Shown here in pieces: positions 18,615 through 26,749 of a DNA stretch of 64,000 nucleotides (the first letter of the stretch is position 1; each line of letters begins with the position of its first letter). The position numbers and the translations under genes are program-made. The DNA comes from Acetivibrio mesophilus (GTDB lineage: Bacteria > Bacillota > Clostridia > Acetivibrionales > Acetivibrionaceae). The stretch spans positions 186,001 to 250,000 of the forward strand of contig NZ_RLII01000001.1 of assembly GCF_004102745.1 (NCBI RefSeq). The letters run 5' to 3'. Under the pieces are notes generated by a model. That model made no database searches. It was not told where the DNA came from and was given only the letters and a program-made list of their open reading frames with translations.

Positions 18615-20153
18615 GTGGCAGATATGAGACAAGTCCATGATTTTGCAGTAAAATGGTGCGATAAATTTCGTGACCAGAAAATCAATTACATAGAACTGGT
18701 AGACCACTATATGGCAGATGATTGTGACGCACTTGGATTTAAGATGGACTGTGGTGATGCCTTTTCTGAAAGGTATGGTAAAGCTGCCAACGATTACGAG
18801 GAACTTAATAAGATTATTGATGAAGTAAATGATATTGAACTCCTGGGTTCCGCTGTCTATTCTCGATGGAGATATTTTAATCATTGGGCATATACCGGAG
18901 AAGAAATCCTGGAATTCAAAAATCGGTCATGGTTTATTCTGGCTTTAAGTCGATTGGCTATACTATCTGAGAAAAATCCTTTTATATTTGAAGGAACTCC
19001 TAAAAAAGTCCGTATTGTGTCTAACAATATTTGCTATGGTCCATACCCGGAACCTACAGATGAGGTGGAACAGCATCTTACAATCAATGCTGAAGGACAG
19101 GTATGGTTTTCTGCTTTTACATATGGACAAGGGTTTGGAGAATACGAAAAAGCCAGAACTAAGAACTATAAAATAGAAAAAGAAGTGGCTACAAAAGTTC
19201 TGAATTCCGTTGCTGCTTATTTCAGTCAGGAATATAATGAGATTTTTGCAACCGACATCGGAGACTGGCAAATGGAACTAACCAACACGGATGATGAAAT
19301 ATTCAAATTTAGAGGTTCCCTGTGTGCTGATTTCGAGGTTGACGGTACTGATCTTTCAGACCTTATCAGAGACTCACTAAAGATGGATGATTTATATGTA
19401 TTCGATGGTAATTGTAAACCGGATAAAGTGAATCGAATCAGAGTGGATTATCACCGGGTTACACGTATCAAACCAAAACAACCTATCAATAATAACACAG
19501 AATACGTTACTTGGGATTATACCGAACAACTGATAGTTGACAGAAAATCGGAGACTATCGAGCATATTCAGAATATTGGAACCGGTTGCGTTGTTTCTCG
19601 TAAATATAAAGTCGAGGGTGGCATTGAAAGTTTGCTCGATGATCTGGAAGCTGATGATTTGTTCCTTAATGTTGTGGGCAATCCTCCGGATGTTGTTGAA
19701 TCACCAAACGAAACCAAGGATTATATAATCACCCTTGATTTCAAAAAAAGAATGCCACGTATTATCAAAGGGACATATGATAAAAATGGACTACCGGATG
19801 ATTGGGCAGAGTTCGCGGAAACAGTGTTTAATGTCATGAGATTTTATGGCTTTGGAGAAATACTCGACCCATCCGTTTACAACAAAGTAAAACGTCGCAA
19901 AAATGATTATATCTTTTGCAGTGTTACCTTTGATGAAGGATACAAGAGTTATTATTATCTTACTGATGACGATAGTATAGAGGTTGGGGATTTTGTACTG
20001 GTTCCTGCCGGAAAGGACAACCACACTGCAATCGTAGAAGTAGTGAATATCGAGTATTTTTCAGAAGAAGAGGCGCCATTGCCCGTGGACAAAACGAAGT
20101 ATATTATTAGGAAATGTACGGATGATGATTTTGACCCGCCAACGGAAGAATGA
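18615..20153 (+). CDS. Unrecognised 512-residue protein with basic DNA-binding-like tail
   Basis: I do not recognise this protein. The GTG at 18615 is chosen because GGAGGTGA at 18602-18609 stands just before it; the upstream in-frame ATG at 18600 would place that site inside the gene. The N-terminal half is acidic and helical, with a WRYFNHW aromatic patch near residue 85. The C-terminal 120 residues (KNDYIFCSVTFDEG, then DSIEVGDFVLVPAG) form a beta-rich small barrel with some resemblance to the PriA 3' DNA-end binding domain. No transmembrane segment or nuclease motif is evident. It is the largest product of the three-gene operon and closes the cassette. Confidence 0.7.
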   Translation: MADMRQVHDFAVKWCDKFRDQKINYIELVDHYMADDCDALGFKMDCGDAFSERYGKAANDYEELNKIIDEVNDIELLGSAVYSRWRYFNHWAYTGEEILEFKNRSWFILALSRLAILSEKNPFIFEGTPKKVRIVSNNICYGPYPEPTDEVEQHLTINAEGQVWFSAFTYGQGFGEYEKARTKNYKIEKEVATKVLNSVAAYFSQEYNEIFATDIGDWQMELTNTDDEIFKFRGSLCADFEVDGTDLSDLIRDSLKMDDLYVFDGNCKPDKVNRIRVDYHRVTRIKPKQPINNNTEYVTWDYTEQLIVDRKSETIEHIQNIGTGCVVSRKYKVEGGIESLLDDLEADDLFLNVVGNPPDVVESPNETKDYIITLDFKKRMPRIIKGTYDKNGLPDDWAEFAETVFNVMRFYGFGEILDPSVYNKVKRRKNDYIFCSVTFDEGYKSYYYLTDDDSIEVGDFVLVPAGKDNHTAIVEVVNIEYFSEEEAPLPVDKTKYIIRKCTDDDFDPPTEE

Positions 20154-20640
20154 CTATATTGCTTACCTAATGCGTTCCATGAATAAATTGTTTTGCATAT
20201 CTGTCAACGAAATCGCTACATGACATCCTATCTATCGCCACAACCTGCATTTTGTCCACAATATGCCTACACCACTTTTGAAAAAGTGTACAGAAAATTG
20301 GGTCAAAATAGGCGGTGGACTATTACTGAATGTTATCTAAGCAAGATTTGCAAAAATGGCGGATATGCTAACATTATTAAAATCCTCTCGAGCCATGTTG
20401 AGTGCGTAGTATTGATGTCAAGGGTTGATAAATAGAACGCTCGAAATACTTATAAATAAAGGGTTTCCAGACATTGCTCCTTTCTCTCAGCTTTTTTGCC
20501 TGAGGTGATAATGTCAGGAACCCCTTATTTTTATTGTTTGCGGAAACACATCAACTGCCCTAAAAGCGATAGGGTTGAGTTGACAGATTAGATGTGAGAA
20601 GTAGGTATATATTCGTCTCCATTAATTTATTTAAGTACTT
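20154..20640. other. Non-coding stretch with gene debris
   Basis: No convincing complete gene is seen. At 20391-20435 the frame reads SHVECVVLMSRVDK then stop, the typical C-terminal end of 23S rRNA uracil-5 methyltransferase RlmD/RumA; the rest of that gene is absent. Next comes a long imperfect hairpin (20454-20530) and about 100 bases without features before the second recombinase stump. Confidence 0.5.
20454..20530. repeat. Long imperfect inverted repeat or terminator
   Basis: AAATAAAGGGTTTCCAGACA (from 20454) and AATGTCAGGAACCCCTTATT (from 20510) are reverse complements with a few mismatches. A CTCAG/CTGAG mini-stem lies inside the loop and a T-rich tract follows. Position after the RlmD-like tail fits a terminator. 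Confidence 0.6.
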
Positions 20641-20644
20641 CTTA

Positions 20645-21062
20645 CACTGCGGGGATATTTACCGTGGGGTGCATTGGAACAACAGAGGATGCAAATCCAT
20701 CGTTTGGAGATGTGTCAGCCGTCTTGAGGAAAAGGGATCGGATTGCCCCTCTCGGACTATTAGTGAAGCTACGCTGCAAGAGGCTGTGTAAAGGCAATCA
20801 ATGAGGTGTTAGGAAGTAAAAAGTGGCTGATGAGATTTATCACCTACGCGAACCTAAGCAGAACATACTGGCTGAGAATGCCTAGCGGGAAGGAAAGCGG
20901 GAACGCATCGCAGAAATGACTGAGTTTTTGAATGATCAATCCTATGAACTAGAGGAATATGATGAGCAGTTAGTAAGAAAGCTTATTGAGAGAATAACAA
21001 TACATGATGCAAAGATCTCTATAGAGTTTAAGTCAAATGTTGAGATTGATATAGAGATGTAA
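20645..21062 (+). pseudogene. Large serine recombinase, C-terminal stump (copy 2, degenerate)
   Basis: The sequence reads HCGDIYRGVHWNNRGCKSIVWRCVSRLEE, SRTISEATLQEAV, then shifts frame to KAINEVLGSKK, loses about 60 codons of the coiled coil, resumes at ADEIYHLRE, passes an in-frame TAG after ILAENA, and ends with EQLVRKLIERITIHDAKISIEFKSNVEIDIEM at 21062. It is a paralogue of the stump at 14600-15166, similar enough to be recognised by eye, but more decayed. The catalytic domain is missing. Together the two stumps bracket the cassette at 15257-20153. Confidence 0.85.
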
Positions 21063-21141
21063 GTTGAATTAACGGCTATCGGTTGAGAAGAAATTTTTCT
21101 TGGTCGGTGGCCTTTATATTTTGAAAAACTTGCAATAGTTA

Positions 21142-21195
21142 TTGACATATGCCATAAACGACGTATAATAAAGGTAAATGGCATATGCCATAAAC
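21142..21195 (+). promoter_or_regulatory. Promoter with palindromic operator before the DUF134/MinD cluster
   Basis: TTGACA (21142-21147), 16-base spacer, TATAAT (21164-21169). A perfect 14-base palindrome ATGGCATATGCCAT lies at 21178-21191, about where transcription would start, and CATATGCCATAAAC occurs twice (21146-21159 and 21182-21195), one copy overlapping the -35 region. This looks like a repressor site. Confidence 0.75.
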
Positions 21196-21304
21196 CACGA
21201 GAAGGTGAATAACATACCAAGAGCAATTAGAGAACCTATAACGGGTATCAGAGATAACTGGAGGACGCTCTGTTTATTTCTGATTTGAATGGGGGTGAAA
21301 GATT

Positions 21305-21535
21305 ATGCCTAGACCGATGAAATGGAGAAAAGTTTGCTGTTTGCCTGAGATTAATAAATTTGGCCCTCTTGATACATCTGCGAAGGCAGAAAACTATGTG
21401 ATCATGACCGTTGATGAGTATGAAACAATAAGACTTATCGATTTGGAGGGGTTTACACAAGAAGAGTGTGCTACCAAGATGAATGTGGCCCGCAGTACCG
21501 TTCAAGGAATTTATAATGAGGCTAGAAAAAAATAG
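21305..21535 (+). CDS. DUF134-family DNA-binding protein
   Basis: The 76-residue protein starts [15 protein letters not shown] and has a sigma-70 region-4-like helix-turn-helix at about residues 48-72 ([20 protein letters not shown]), the pattern of the DUF134 family. Such proteins are commonly found beside NifX/NifB-like and MinD-ferredoxin genes in anaerobes, as here, and may regulate them. GGGGTGAAAG before the ATG is a good ribosome binding site. It is shorter than many relatives (about 100 residues or more), so the C-terminus may have been lost. Confidence 0.85.
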   Translation: MPRPMKWRKVCCLPEINKFGPLDTSAKAENYVIMTVDEYETIRLIDLEGFTQEECATKMNVARSTVQGIYNEARKK

Positions 21536-21577
21536 CTGAGTCATTAGTCAACGGAAAGGTCCTGTTGATAGAGGGAG

Positions 21578-21694
21578 GTGAATACAGGCTTTGCGACGGC
21601 TTTGGGAACGGCTGCGGTCGCGGCTGCCGTAAACAAAGGCGCGGCAGATGCTTTACAGATGGCGAGGACCAAGGTGACTGATTATATATTCTGA
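21578..21694 (+). other. Possible 38-codon ORF or coding remnant
   Basis: A GTG-started frame reads NTGFATALGTAAVAAAV and ends at TGA 21694. It is Ala-rich and GC-richer than its neighbours. AGGGAGG lies immediately before the GTG, too close to be an ideal ribosome binding site. It may be a fragment of a lost gene; no family is recognised. Confidence 0.3.
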
Positions 21695-21753
21695 AAAGGT
21701 CACGGATATTATTATGCGCCTGTAAAATTTAAGCAAATAGAACGGAGGATTTT

Positions 21754-22122
21754 ATGAAGATAGCAATTCCGGTAGATGAGAAAAGTTTGAACTCAAATGT
21801 GTGTGTATCCTTTGGACGTACTCCCTACTTTCTGATTTATGATACCGATACCCAGAAAAGTGTGTTCCTTGACAATAGTGCGGCAGCAAGTACAGGCGGA
21901 GCAGGTATTAAAGCTGCACAAATGATAGCAGATAATAAAGTAAATATTTTGCTTACTCCCCGCTTAGGAGAAAATGCTGCTGACGTGCTTAAATCTGCGG
22001 AGATCGAAATATTTAAAACGACAACTGCTTCAGCTAAGGATAATATCGATGCCTTCATTGCTGGAAAGCTTCCTTTGCTGAATGAAATACATGCCGGATT
22101 TCATGGACACGGAGGCAAATAA
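21754..22122 (+). CDS. NifX/NifB-like dinitrogenase cofactor-domain protein
   Basis: The 122-residue protein belongs by pattern to the NifX/NafY/NifB C-terminal family (dinitrogenase iron-molybdenum cofactor domain). It opens MKIAIPVDEKSLNSNVCVSFGRTPYFLIYD and has the GGAGIKAAQMIADNKVNILLT core. A His-rich tail, HAGFHGHGGK, may bind metal. In non-nitrogen-fixing anaerobes such stand-alone domains occur with MinD-ferredoxin ATPases, and their job is unknown; metal-cluster carriage is a reasonable inference. ACGGAGG precedes the ATG. The next gene starts 2 bases after its stop. Confidence 0.88.
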   Translation: MKIAIPVDEKSLNSNVCVSFGRTPYFLIYDTDTQKSVFLDNSAAASTGGAGIKAAQMIADNKVNILLTPRLGENAADVLKSAEIEIFKTTTASAKDNIDAFIAGKLPLLNEIHAGFHGHGGK

Positions 22123-22123
22123 T

Positions 22124-22984
22124 ATGAAAATCGCTGTGCTAAGCGGCAAGGGCGGCACAGGAAAAACGTTGGTATCAGTAAATTTGGCTGCGGTAGCCAA
22201 AACATCAACCTATATAGACTGTGATGTTGAGGAACCAAATGGACATCTATTCTTTAAGCCCAAGGATATCGTTGAAGAAGAAATTTCAGTCAAAATTCCA
22301 AAGGTGGATGGAAATCTGTGCAGAGGATGCCGAAGGTGTGTTGAATTTTGCAAGTTCAATGCTCTTGCTTATATAAAAGATAAACTGATAGTATTTAAAG
22401 ATGTTTGCCATTCTTGCGGTGGATGTATCTTGCTTTGCCCTGAGAAGGCATTGACAGAGAAAGAAAAGCTTATCGGTAGAGTGCAAAAAGGGACTTCAGA
22501 GAAGGTAACGGTATATACAGGAATATTGAATCCTGGTGAGCCTTCCGGGATACCCATAATAAAAAAGCTGCTTGATGAGAATGAACATGAAAGAGACAAG
22601 ACAGTATTTATTGACTGCCCTCCCGGAAGCGCCTGTATCGTCATGGAAAGCATCAAGGATGCAGACTACTGTATATTAGTAGCTGAGCCTACATTGTTTG
22701 GAGTTCATAATCTTAACATGGTATATGAACTGGTCAAGTTATTTAATAAGCCGTTGGGAGTGGTTTTAAACAAGTGTCTTGACGGTGAAAATCCGTCGGA
22801 AAAATTCTGCATAGAAAAAGGTATTCAGATTTTAGGACGAATACCATTTGATAATGAGCTTGGATCATTGAATTCAAATGCAGAAATTGCTGTAAGGAAA
22901 AGTGAAAAATATCGTACAATCTTTTCTTCTTTGCTGGAGGATGTGAAAAAGGAGGTGCATAATGAAACAACTTCTGATTCTTAG
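22124..22984 (+). CDS. MinD/NubA-type P-loop ATPase with ferredoxin insert (1)
   Basis: The 286-residue protein starts MKIAVLSGKGGTGKT, a deviant Walker A at residues 8-15 of the MinD/Mrp class. A two-cluster ferredoxin-like segment with cysteine sets CRGCRRCVEFC and CHSCGGCILLC lies at about residues 66-105, inserted in the ATPase. Such proteins are thought to assemble or carry 4Fe-4S clusters. The ATG at 22124 follows GGAGG at 22111-22115; an earlier in-frame ATG at 22082 lies inside the preceding gene and is less likely. It overlaps the next, paralogous gene by 23 bases. Confidence 0.92.
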   Translation: MKIAVLSGKGGTGKTLVSVNLAAVAKTSTYIDCDVEEPNGHLFFKPKDIVEEEISVKIPKVDGNLCRGCRRCVEFCKFNALAYIKDKLIVFKDVCHSCGGCILLCPEKALTEKEKLIGRVQKGTSEKVTVYTGILNPGEPSGIPIIKKLLDENEHERDKTVFIDCPPGSACIVMESIKDADYCILVAEPTLFGVHNLNMVYELVKLFNKPLGVVLNKCLDGENPSEKFCIEKGIQILGRIPFDNELGSLNSNAEIAVRKSEKYRTIFSSLLEDVKKEVHNETTSDS

Positions 22985-23846
22985 TGGTAAAGGAGGTACT
23001 GGAAAGACAACCATAGCAAGCGCCTTTATCAAGCTGTCTAAGGCTCGCGCTTATGCGGATTGTGATGTTGATGCACCTAACCTGCATCTTATAACAAAGC
23101 AAAACTCCCTGCCAAAGAAAAAAGACTATTATGGTTTGCCGAAAGCAAAGATAGATACAGAACTGTGCCTAGAGTGCGGACAATGCATGCAAAACTGCCG
23201 ATTTGAAGCTATATCAGCAGATGGGAAATACAAGGTAGATCCTTTTGCCTGTGAAGGCTGCGGGGTTTGCGAGCTTGTTTGCCCTGTTGGGGCTGTGACT
23301 TTAAAACCTGCTGTAGCCGGTGAACTGCTGTTATATACAGATGGGGAAAAAGTATTTTCTACAGCGCAGCTAAAAATGGGCAGCGGAACCTCCGGAATGT
23401 TGGTTACCGAGGTAAAAAAGCAAATAAAGTCAGCAGCAGTTGATGTGGAGTTTGCCATTATTGACGGTTCTCCCGGTATAGGGTGCCCGGTTATAGCGTC
23501 TTTGAGCGGTGTTGATATGGTGTTAATTGTGGCCGAACCCTCCATATCTGGCATCAGTGATATGGAGCGGATTATAAATACAGCGGAGAAATTTGGCGTA
23601 AAGACGGCAGTATGTATCAATAAGTTTGATCCAAATATGCAAAACACAGAAAAGATAGAAAACTTCTGTATAAACCAAGGGATTAGCCTTATGGGTAGAA
23701 TCCCCTTTGATTCGGACGCAGTAAAAGCAATTAATAATGGACAGACAATTGTTGATATAGACTGTACATCAGGTGCAGCAGTGAAAGTAGTTTATAGCAA
23801 GACAATGGAACTGCTGTTTGAAGAAGGTGGTGGGCTGAGGTCATGA
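22962..23846 (+). CDS. MinD/NubA-type P-loop ATPase with ferredoxin insert (2)
   Basis: A 294-residue paralogue of the gene before it. Walker A is LSGKGGTGKT at residues 6-15. The ferredoxin insert shows CLECGQCMQNC and CEGCGVCELVC at about residues 66-106. The switch region reads AIIDGSPGIGCPV. GGAGGTG at 22951-22957 sits inside the upstream gene. Paired MinD-ferredoxin proteins probably form a heterodimer. It overlaps the following metallo-hydrolase by 4 bases (ATGA), so the whole cluster is one operon. Confidence 0.92.
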   Translation: MKQLLILSGKGGTGKTTIASAFIKLSKARAYADCDVDAPNLHLITKQNSLPKKKDYYGLPKAKIDTELCLECGQCMQNCRFEAISADGKYKVDPFACEGCGVCELVCPVGAVTLKPAVAGELLLYTDGEKVFSTAQLKMGSGTSGMLVTEVKKQIKSAAVDVEFAIIDGSPGIGCPVIASLSGVDMVLIVAEPSISGISDMERIINTAEKFGVKTAVCINKFDPNMQNTEKIENFCINQGISLMGRIPFDSDAVKAINNGQTIVDIDCTSGAAVKVVYSKTMELLFEEGGGLRS

Positions 23847-24694
23847 TTATCAAAGCATTAGTTGAGAATACAGCGCTATCCAAAGACTTTGGCAGCGAAC
23901 ACGGACTTAGCCTTTATATAGAATCAAATAGTCACAAAATTCTTTTTGATGTTGGCGCTAGTGAGTTGTTTCTTGAAAATGCAAAAAAGCTGAATGTAGA
24001 TATCTCTGAGGTTGATTATCTGATTGTTTCGCATGGGCATTATGATCATGGTGGAGGACTAAGAGCTTTTTTGCGTGAAAACACGAAAGCCGAGGTATTC
24101 ATACACCAACTGGCATTTGAAAAATACTATGCTTTGCGTTTGGGTGATGAACGGGAGTATATTGGCTTGGATGAGGAATTGAAGCAAAACAAGCGAATTG
24201 GATTTACATCAGACCGCTTCTTTATCAGCAAGGGGGTTCAAGTGTTCTCAAATATTACCAGAAAGGAACCTCTACCAAAGTCAAATGACAGTTTGCTTAT
24301 GAAGCATGATGACAAAATAGTACAGGATACTTTTGCGCATGAGCAAAACCTCATTATAGAGGAGGCAGGAAAGACGCTTTTGGTAACAGGCTGCGCCCAT
24401 AATGGTATTGAAAATATTCTTGAATACTTCCATGACTTAAAAAGACGTATGCCTAACTATGTGATAGGTGGATTTCATCTTTCCAGCCGTTCATCGGGAA
24501 GCAATGAGGACTCCGAGATGATAGATAAAATAAGCAAGTACCTAATGGATACAAATGTAAAATTTTACACCTGCCATTGCACAGGTATAGAATCATATAA
24601 CAGGCTTAAAGCTGTCATGGGCGATAATATTGATTATCTCTCAGCAGGTAGTGAAATAAGAATCCCACCCATCAACGCAATCGATGATTGCTGA
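23843..24694 (+). CDS. Metallo-beta-lactamase-fold hydrolase
   Basis: The 283-residue protein has the metal-binding HGHYDHGGG motif with H64, H66, D68 and H69, a second histidine block (CAHNG near residue 183) and further HLSSR and CHCTG segments. It resembles the subgroup annotated as 7,8-dihydropterin-6-yl-methyl-4-(beta-D-ribofuranosyl)aminobenzene 5'-phosphate synthase-like; this name is uncertain for bacterial members. It is coupled by a 4-base overlap to the second MinD ATPase, suggesting a role in the same cofactor pathway. Confidence 0.88.
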   Translation: MIIKALVENTALSKDFGSEHGLSLYIESNSHKILFDVGASELFLENAKKLNVDISEVDYLIVSHGHYDHGGGLRAFLRENTKAEVFIHQLAFEKYYALRLGDEREYIGLDEELKQNKRIGFTSDRFFISKGVQVFSNITRKEPLPKSNDSLLMKHDDKIVQDTFAHEQNLIIEEAGKTLLVTGCAHNGIENILEYFHDLKRRMPNYVIGGFHLSSRSSGSNEDSEMIDKISKYLMDTNVKFYTCHCTGIESYNRLKAVMGDNIDYLSAGSEIRIPPINAIDDC

Positions 24695-24758
24695 TCGATT
24701 CCGGGAACCTTGTTACTTCGTGATAGCAATCTAAAATATAGGAGATGGAGATAAAATT

Positions 24759-25231
24759 ATGAGTGAAAATTGCAATCAAAGCTGCAGCAGTTGCTCGGAG
24801 GACTGTACAGAAAGAAAGGAAAATAAAAATGATTTCTCCGAGAAACCACATGAAATGAGCAGCATAAAAAGGTTATTCAATCCATTGCTGTTGATGGGAT
24901 TATTGTTGTGACCTCGCCTCAGGAACTTGTATCAATGATAGTATCAAAAGCTGTTAAGATGGCTGAAATGATGAATATCCCTATCATAGGATTAGTAGAA
25001 AATATGTCCTTTTTTAAATGTCCAGATTGCGGTAAGGAACACAAAATTTTCGGCGACAGCCATATTGACGAAATTGCCGAAAAGCATAATTTAAAAGTGC
25101 TTGCTAAGCTTCCGGTCAACCCCAAAATTTCTGCCGCCTGTGATAATGGTATGATAGAACTTTTTGATGGTGATTGGCTTGAGCCTGTAGCAAAAGTATT
25201 GGAGAAAAGCATTGAGGAAGATAATAAATGA
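24759..25231 (+). pseudogene. Mrp/NBP35-type ATPase with internal deletion
   Basis: The N-terminus (MSENCNQSCSSCSEDCTERKE, then EKPHEMSSIKR) and the C-terminus (IQSIAVDGIIVVTSPQELV through NMSFFKCPDCGKEHKIFGDSHIDEIAEK to 25231) are both those of an Mrp iron-sulphur carrier ATPase. About 100 codons between them, including Walker A, are gone. The join at about 24875 also shifts the frame, so reading from the ATG hits a stop at 24909-24911. A separate ORF starting near 24908 would make only the C-terminal 107 residues. Loss of the P-loop means no ATPase activity. Confidence 0.88.
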
Positions 25232-25602
25232 GTGCACATTCAGATTTGGCAAAAGAATTGTTTAGAAAAGGCTTCAATTGCTCTCAATCTGTTTTTGCTG
25301 CTTTTTGTGATGAAACGGGGCTGGACATGGAAACAGCATTAAAAATTGCCTCTTCTTTCGGAGGAGGTATGGGTAGGTTGCGGGAAGTATGTGGTGCTGT
25401 GACAGGAATGTTTATGGTTGCCGGCATGAAATACGGTTACACAGATTCATCCAGCAAAAATGCAAAAGCAGAACATTATGAGCTAGTTCAAGATTTGGCA
25501 AAACAATTTGGAAATGAAAACGGATCAATCATATGCAGGGAGCTTTTAGGTATTTCAATAAAGCATGATAATCCTATACCCGAGACCAGAAATGATAATT
25601 AA
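25228..25602 (+). CDS. C_GCAxxG_C_C family protein, cut short by in-frame TAA
   Basis: The 124-residue product has the family pattern: NCSQSVFAAFC near residue 18, CGAVTGMFMVAG near 56 and ICREL near 101. The last conserved Cys is missing from the product. Immediately after the TAA at 25600-25602 the same frame continues YKKRPCAELVEQAARILDEY, which is exactly the family's C-terminus. The stop is therefore a nonsense change (probably TAT or TAC to TAA). These proteins are small, often redox-linked and often near iron-sulphur genes; no firm function. The start overlaps the mrp remnant by 4 bases (ATGA). Confidence 0.85.
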   Translation: MSAHSDLAKELFRKGFNCSQSVFAAFCDETGLDMETALKIASSFGGGMGRLREVCGAVTGMFMVAGMKYGYTDSSSKNAKAEHYELVQDLAKQFGNENGSIICRELLGISIKHDNPIPETRNDN

Positions 25603-25693
25603 TATAAAAAGCGTCCTTGTGCAGAACTTGTTGAGCAAGCTGCAAGGATACTTGATGAATATATTCAGAGTAAAAGAATGGAGGAGACCAACT

Positions 25694-26053
25694 ATGATAA
25701 AAATTGCTGTAGCAAGTGATAACAAAATGGTGACTGAGCACTTTGGACATTGCGAAGGGTTTATGATTTTTGACACCGAAAACAATAAAATCATCAAAAG
25801 TGAAACAATTACGAACCCAGGACACAGACCTGGATTTTTGCCCAATTTTCTTGCCGACCGTGGAGTAAACGTCATCATCAGTGGTGGTATGGGAGGAGGT
25901 GCAGTTGACATTTTTAATGAAAGGAACATCGAGGTTATTGTTGGGGCAAGAGGTGATGCCAAAGTAGCAGTAGAAGCATACCTGCAGGGTTCTCTTAAAT
26001 CTACTGGTTCTGTTTGCCATGAACATGAGCATCACGATGAATGTGGAGAATAA
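25694..26053 (+). CDS. NifX/NifB-like cofactor-domain protein (second copy)
   Basis: This 119-residue protein is the same family as the gene at 21754: MIKIAVASDNKMVTEHFGHCEGFMIFD, then VIISGGMGGGAVDIFNERNIEVI. It ends in a His/Cys-rich tail (CHEHEHHDECGE) likely to bind metal. The ATG at 25694 is chosen because GGAGGAG lies 8-14 bases upstream and the family always starts here; an upstream in-frame extension to 25565 runs through the neighbouring gene. It is the last gene of the cofactor cluster. Confidence 0.9.
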   Translation: MIKIAVASDNKMVTEHFGHCEGFMIFDTENNKIIKSETITNPGHRPGFLPNFLADRGVNVIISGGMGGGAVDIFNERNIEVIVGARGDAKVAVEAYLQGSLKSTGSVCHEHEHHDECGE

Positions 26054-26085
26054 AACCGGCCTTTGAATTATAATTTCCTATACTT

Positions 26086-26130
26086 GAATTGCTTCGGCAT
26101 TATTCCAATGTCGGAGCAATTCATTTTAGG
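26086..26130. terminator. Bidirectional terminator between convergent operons
   Basis: GAATTGCTTCGGCAT (26086-26100) pairs with ATGTCGGAGCAATTC (26108-26122) except for two G-U type positions. It serves the cofactor cluster (+) and the chromate transporter pair (-). Confidence 0.75.
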
Positions 26131-26185
26131 AGAGTTTCAAACATCAATAAACAATTCTTAATATATTCGTAGTTTCATTTTCTAC

Positions 26186-26749
26186 CTATATCAACAAGTA
26201 AATTGCTCCGCCGATAATGCCTGATCCCAGCATTACATAAATAGGATTCGGTTTCCACTTCCGTAAAATGAAAATAGCCACAGTAAATAATAAAACAGAA
26301 ACCAAGTTGCTTGTTTGAGGATTTGTTGAAAAGCCCTCTTCTCCCCATACAGTCAGTATAAAAATCGACAACCCTGCTGATGCAATCAGCGCTACTATGG
26401 TAGGTCTTAGACCAGACAATACTCCTTGTACAACGGCCAACTCTTTGAATTTGAAATAAATCCATGCCAGGAGTGAAACGATAATACAGGATGGCATTAT
26501 ACATCCAATAGTAGCAACAATCGCTCCTGGAATACCAGCAATTCTAATTCCCACAAAAGTGGCTGAATTGATGGCAATGGGTCCGGGTGTCATTTCCGCA
26601 ATAGTAATGAGGTCGGTAAATTCCGTTAATGTCAGCCAATGGTGCAAATTAACTACTTGATTTTGAATCAGTGGGATTGCAGCCATGCCACCACCAATGC
26701 TAAACATGCCGATTTGAAAAAAGCTCCAAAAAAGTTCTAGCAGTATCAT
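26186..26749 (-). CDS. chrA: Chromate transporter family protein, half-size subunit
   Basis: The 187-residue integral membrane protein is a single CHR domain with about 5-6 hydrophobic segments, starting FWSFFQIGMFSIGGGMAAIPLI and containing the conserved EMTPGPIAINSATFVG block. Short CHR proteins work as pairs; the partner is the preceding gene. Its ATG overlaps the partner's stop (ATGA). The family exports chromate or related anions, though the physiological substrate in anaerobes is unknown. Confidence 0.92.
   Translation of the reverse strand: MILLELFWSFFQIGMFSIGGGMAAIPLIQNQVVNLHHWLTLTEFTDLITIAEMTPGPIAINSATFVGIRIAGIPGAIVATIGCIMPSCIIVSLLAWIYFKFKELAVVQGVLSGLRPTIVALIASAGLSIFILTVWGEEGFSTNPQTSNLVSVLLFTVAIFILRKWKPNPIYVMLGSGIIGGAIYLLI

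Noticed and set aside
20193-20435. Open frame of 80 codons read as a gene
   Set aside because: No ribosome binding site; only the last 14 residues resemble a known protein tail, so it is treated as debris.
23129-23647. 172-codon minus-strand open frame inside the MinD gene
   Set aside because: Antisense shadow; the + strand has clear Walker A and ferredoxin motifs.
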